DNA of 64,000 nucleotides from Thalassospira indica (GTDB lineage: Bacteria > Pseudomonadota > Alphaproteobacteria > Rhodospirillales > Thalassospiraceae), in contig NZ_CP031555.1 in NCBI RefSeq assembly GCF_003403095.1, forward strand, positions 434,001-498,000, written 5' to 3'. Every line of letters starts with the position of its first letter. The stretch's first letter is position 1. Positions 61,186 through 64,000 of the stretch are shown one piece after another. Below the pieces are notes generated by a model. The model did no database searches, was not told the origin of the DNA, and saw only the letters and a program-made list of their open reading frames with translations. The translations under genes and the position numbers were made by a program.

Positions 61186-62532
61186 TCAGGATTTTTTGAC
61201 AAGCCGTGCACAGAAAAATCCATCCATGCCGCCAAAATCGGCCATATGGATTGGAAGAATGCGCAATTCACCCGCATCGTTGATTGCCTCATCCCAGCCA
61301 CCCAGTTCGTCGGCGGTGATGGCTTTGCGTTCATAGTTCGGATGATCCGCCAAGAACGATTTGACCTGATGTTCGCCTTCTTCGGGTTGCAGCGAACAGG
61401 TGCAATAAATCAGCTCGCCACCGACATTCAAAAGTTTGTCCGCCTGATTAAGTAGCTTGGTCTGAATAGGCAGAAGCGATTGCATCAGCTTGTCATTCTG
61501 ACGCAGCAGAATGTCCGGATGGCGGCGAATAGTGCCGGTGGCCGAACACGGCGCATCCAGCAGGACGGCATCTGCGCGCGGCGTATCAGGTGCAAGATCG
61601 GTGGCATCGCCGGTTACGACAGCCGCACCAAGCGATACACGCTCCAGGTTTTCAAACACACGTTTCAGGCGACCTTCGGATTTATCGACCGCAATTGGAC
61701 TCGCACCAAGGGATGCAAGCTGCATGGTCTTGCCACCCGGTGCCGCGCACAGGTCATAGATGGTTTTGTCCTTGTAGGCCGAAAACAGAGTTGCCGGAAT
61801 GGCGGCTGCTGCGTCCTGCACCCACCAGTCACCATCCTTGTAGCCCGGCAGATCACGGATGCGTCGACCCGGTTCAAGCCGCACCGATCCGGTCGGCAGG
61901 ACGATACCATCCATTTTTTCGGCCCACTCGGCGGTCTGGCTGCGATCCTTGATCGACAGATCCAGCATCGCGTGGCCAAGGCTTGCTTCGGCAATGCCTT
62001 GGGCGATCTCGGCCCCATAGGCCTTTTTCCAGGATCCGCGCAGCCATGCCGGGATGTTGAGCTGCCAGTCTTCGACACCTTCCGGCCATTCAAAGCCGTC
62101 ACGCTGCAAGCCACGCAGAACGGCGTTGATCAGTTTGGTGTATTTATGCAAACCCGCATCACGCGCGAGATTGACCGTACTGTCAACCGCACCGTAGTCA
62201 GACGTATCCATAAAGAACAGCTGCGCCACACCAAGCCGCAGGATGTTGGTCAAGCGCGCCGCGACCCGGTCCTGTGGTGGTTGATAACGCGGGGCAAGTA
62301 CGGCATCAATTTCGCCCAGATGGCGCAGCGTGGTGCCAAGCAATTGACGCAGGAAATTGCGATCAAGCGACGGCAGGCCATAGCCATGCTTTGACAGAAG
62401 TTCGTCCAACGTCACTTCGCCGCCGCGCAATTCCTGCAGGGTTTTAAGCGCAAGCAAGCGCGGATCGGGCGCCTCGACCGCCTGTTTGCGGGGGGCATTG
62501 CGCTGGGATGGACGGGAACGACGTTCTGCCAA
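61186..62532 (-). CDS. rsmB: 16S rRNA (cytosine-967 C5) methyltransferase family protein
   Basis: A 448-residue RsmB/NOL1-NOP2 family enzyme. The N-terminal NusB-like domain covers about residues 25-160 (ALKTLQELRGGEVTLDELLSKH...). The SAM-dependent methyltransferase domain follows with LCAAPGGKTMQLASLGA (about 265), the catalytic VLLDAPCSATGTIRRHPDI and the second cysteine in IYCTCSLQPEEGE. It methylates 16S rRNA position C967 during ribosome maturation. Slightly longer than the Escherichia coli protein because of an Arg-rich N-terminus. Confidence 0.92.
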   Translation of the reverse strand: MAERRSRPSQRNAPRKQAVEAPDPRLLALKTLQELRGGEVTLDELLSKHGYGLPSLDRNFLRQLLGTTLRHLGEIDAVLAPRYQPPQDRVAARLTNILRLGVAQLFFMDTSDYGAVDSTVNLARDAGLHKYTKLINAVLRGLQRDGFEWPEGVEDWQLNIPAWLRGSWKKAYGAEIAQGIAEASLGHAMLDLSIKDRSQTAEWAEKMDGIVLPTGSVRLEPGRRIRDLPGYKDGDWWVQDAAAAIPATLFSAYKDKTIYDLCAAPGGKTMQLASLGASPIAVDKSEGRLKRVFENLERVSLGAAVVTGDATDLAPDTPRADAVLLDAPCSATGTIRRHPDILLRQNDKLMQSLLPIQTKLLNQADKLLNVGGELIYCTCSLQPEEGEHQVKSFLADHPNYERKAITADELGGWDEAINDAGELRILPIHMADFGGMDGFFCARLVKKS

Positions 62533-62755
62533 AGGAATATCTCCGGTTTTAGTTTATGTGCTGTAGTTAAGCCCAGCATGGCAAACTGTAAAGCATCAAG
62601 CATGGTTTTGCGTGGCATGGCTGCTCTGTGCGGCTGTGTCGGGAATGGTGGCAGGATGGTGGGGCTGGCAGGTTGAAAAGCCTTGCGATAGGGAATGGGT
62701 CCGGCTAATCCAGACGGATCAATCTGATGGGGACAGGGACAAGGGCGATCCAACG

Positions 62756-63769
62756 ATGACTTTTGCCGGACTTGCGACCTTTGCAAGCATCTTTCTGATC
62801 GGCTCGATGTTGCTGACGTGGGTGGTTCTGAACTATCTGCGCCGAAAGGCGATCCTTGATATGCCAAATCACCGTTCCAGTCACGCTGTACCGACCCCGC
62901 GTGGTGGCGGGCTTGCCGTGACGCCGCTTTTGATTGTGCTGGTTGCGGTCGTTTTTGTCTTTAACGGTGTTTCGGATATTGGTGACTGGTTGATGCTGGC
63001 CGCTTGCGCGGGGCTTGGTTTGCTCAGTTGGCTTGATGATCGTCATGACCTGTCTGCCGCCAAACGGTTTGCCCTGCAATTTGTCGCCGTAATCATTGGC
63101 ATGTTGGCGCTTGATAAACCGGTTCTTGGCGGACTGGTGCCGATCTGGTTGGATCACGTGTTGGTGGTGTTGGCTTGGGTGTGGTTCATCAATCTGTTCA
63201 ATTTCATGGACGGGATTGACGGGATTACCGGGGTCGAGGCCGGGTCAATCGGCCTTGGGATTTTTGTGCTCGCGCTTTTTGTGCCGTTGCCGCAATTCAT
63301 CGGGCTTGGCTATATCGGGCTTGGCATTCTTGCGATCATGATCGGGTTTCTGATCTGGAACTGGCATCCGGCGAAGCTGTTTCTTGGCGATGTCGGATCA
63401 ATCCCGCTTGGCTTTATTTTGGGATGGCTGTTGTTAAAGGTCGCCTCCGAAGGGGCGTGGACCATCGCGCTGATTTTGCCATCCTATTATCTGTTTGATG
63501 CAACATTCACCCTTATCAAACGCGCTCTGCGGCGCGAGAAAATCTGGCAGGCCCATCGCGAACATTTCTATCAGAAAGCCACCCAGCGTGGGTTTTCGCA
63601 TGCATGGGTGTCGCTCATGATCCTTGTCAGCAACCTTATTCTGATCGGTGTCTGTTTTGCCCAGAGTGATACGCCGGACTGGATGCGGGTGATCGCAGCA
63701 CTGATCGTTGTGCTTGGTCTGGTTGGCATGATGGTGCGGATGCCTGTGCGCGAAACACGCGGCACCTGA
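62756..63769 (+). CDS. MraY/WecA-family undecaprenyl-phosphate sugar phosphotransferase
   Basis: A 337-residue polytopic membrane enzyme with about ten transmembrane helices. Motifs of the polyprenyl-phosphate N-acetylhexosamine-1-phosphate transferases: RSSHAVPTPRGGGLAV (residues 44-59), LSWLDDRHDLS (about 90-100), FNFMDGIDGITGVEAGS (about 146-162) and FLGDVGSIPLGF (about 209-220), with HREHFYQK near the end. It starts O-antigen or other lipid-linked glycan synthesis (WbpL-like). ATG 62756 is used, since the frame back to 62612 adds no family sequence. The next gene is a truncated polysaccharide gene. Confidence 0.92.
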   Translation: MTFAGLATFASIFLIGSMLLTWVVLNYLRRKAILDMPNHRSSHAVPTPRGGGLAVTPLLIVLVAVVFVFNGVSDIGDWLMLAACAGLGLLSWLDDRHDLSAAKRFALQFVAVIIGMLALDKPVLGGLVPIWLDHVLVVLAWVWFINLFNFMDGIDGITGVEAGSIGLGIFVLALFVPLPQFIGLGYIGLGILAIMIGFLIWNWHPAKLFLGDVGSIPLGFILGWLLLKVASEGAWTIALILPSYYLFDATFTLIKRALRREKIWQAHREHFYQKATQRGFSHAWVSLMILVSNLILIGVCFAQSDTPDWMRVIAALIVVLGLVGMMVRMPVRETRGT

Positions 63770-63893
63770 TCGATCAGACTATTACGTGCATTGCTTGACT
63801 TGATGTGAGCAGAGCGCGAAAAGAAACCCTTATCCGTCTGTCGCCAAGCGGGTATATCCTTATAAAAACAGAAATCTGCCGGTAAGGGACCGC

Positions 63894-64000
63894 ATGCTGC
63901 GAACATTTCAGCGAAGCCATATTGCCTTTGTCCATGACATCATCATGGCGGCAATCTCCTTCCCGTTAGCCTTGTATCTGCGGGTTGGGGATGGCGTGGT
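63894..64000 (+). CDS. Polysaccharide biosynthesis membrane protein, N-terminus only
   Basis: Only 35 codons are in the window: MLRTFQRSHIAFVHDIIMAA... with a hydrophobic helix and LYLRVGDGV. GGTAAGGGA precedes the ATG. The pattern (short basic N-terminus, helix containing HD, then a LRVGD turn) resembles the first membrane helix of CapD/WbpM-type nucleoside-diphosphate-sugar 4,6-dehydratases. The preceding WbpL-like gene makes that the natural partner. The identification is tentative because the enzyme domain lies outside. Confidence 0.55.
   Translation, partial: MLRTFQRSHIAFVHDIIMAAISFPLALYLRVGDGV

Noticed and set aside
61480..62394. Plus-strand open frame of 304 codons opposite rsmB
   Set aside because: Antisense to rsmB with its catalytic motifs intact; no family resemblance.

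Overview
The window is a gene-dense stretch (about 60 protein genes) of a Gram-negative alphaproteobacterial chromosome. Gene content, moderate GC, Fe-type SodB, HmuSTUV haem uptake, tripartite tricarboxylate transport, opgGH and a fatty-acid/hydrocarbon module fit a marine Rhodospirillales bacterium, most likely Thalassospira. That name is my recognition from memory, not a search result. I saw no rRNA, tRNA, CRISPR, IS element, integrase or phage gene.

Layout. 1-6.9 kb: two response regulators, a DoxX/pirin pair with a divergent LysR gene, a two-domain CbiX-like protein, another LysR gene, a 58-residue unannotated protein and a PaaI thioesterase. 6.9-12.3 kb: a GntR regulator facing a PotABCD-type ABC transporter operon that ends in a hydantoin/allantoin-type racemase. 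12.3-18.8 kb: a GntR regulator, a TauE/SafE exporter, TctCBA and a cytosolic gamma-glutamyltransferase-like Ntn hydrolase. 18.9-25.2 kb: a YHS protein, an AraC regulator, and opgGH (periplasmic glucans) with an unknown protein behind them.

25.5-37.9 kb is a fatty-acid degradation block, all on the minus strand: merR-thiolase-FadN-type multifunctional protein-acyl-CoA dehydrogenase-thioesterase-enoyl-CoA hydratase-SDR, then an acyl-CoA ligase, then SCP2-DUF6134-FadL. An identical 17-bp sequence with palindromic core ACGTTAACGT lies in front of each of the three transcription units, so they look like one MerR regulon. Two genes of this block (thiolase, fadL) carry apparent one-base frameshifts.

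38-49 kb: two glycine-zipper envelope proteins, isoaspartyl dipeptidase, LysE and CynX-type exporters, and a haem uptake operon (hemP, TonB receptor, hmuSTUV) behind a Fur-box promoter. 49-54 kb: a GcvA-like LysR gene facing an FAD oxidase-aminotransferase-aldehyde dehydrogenase operon, probably for lysine/pipecolate or a related amino acid. 54-64 kb: sodB, TPP-riboswitch-controlled thiM-thiE, tex, an SdhAF4-like protein, rpe, rsmB and the start of a polysaccharide locus (WecA/WbpL-type transferase, then a truncated gene).

Regulatory DNA is rich: many regulator/target intergenic spaces carry clear inverted repeats, recorded separately.
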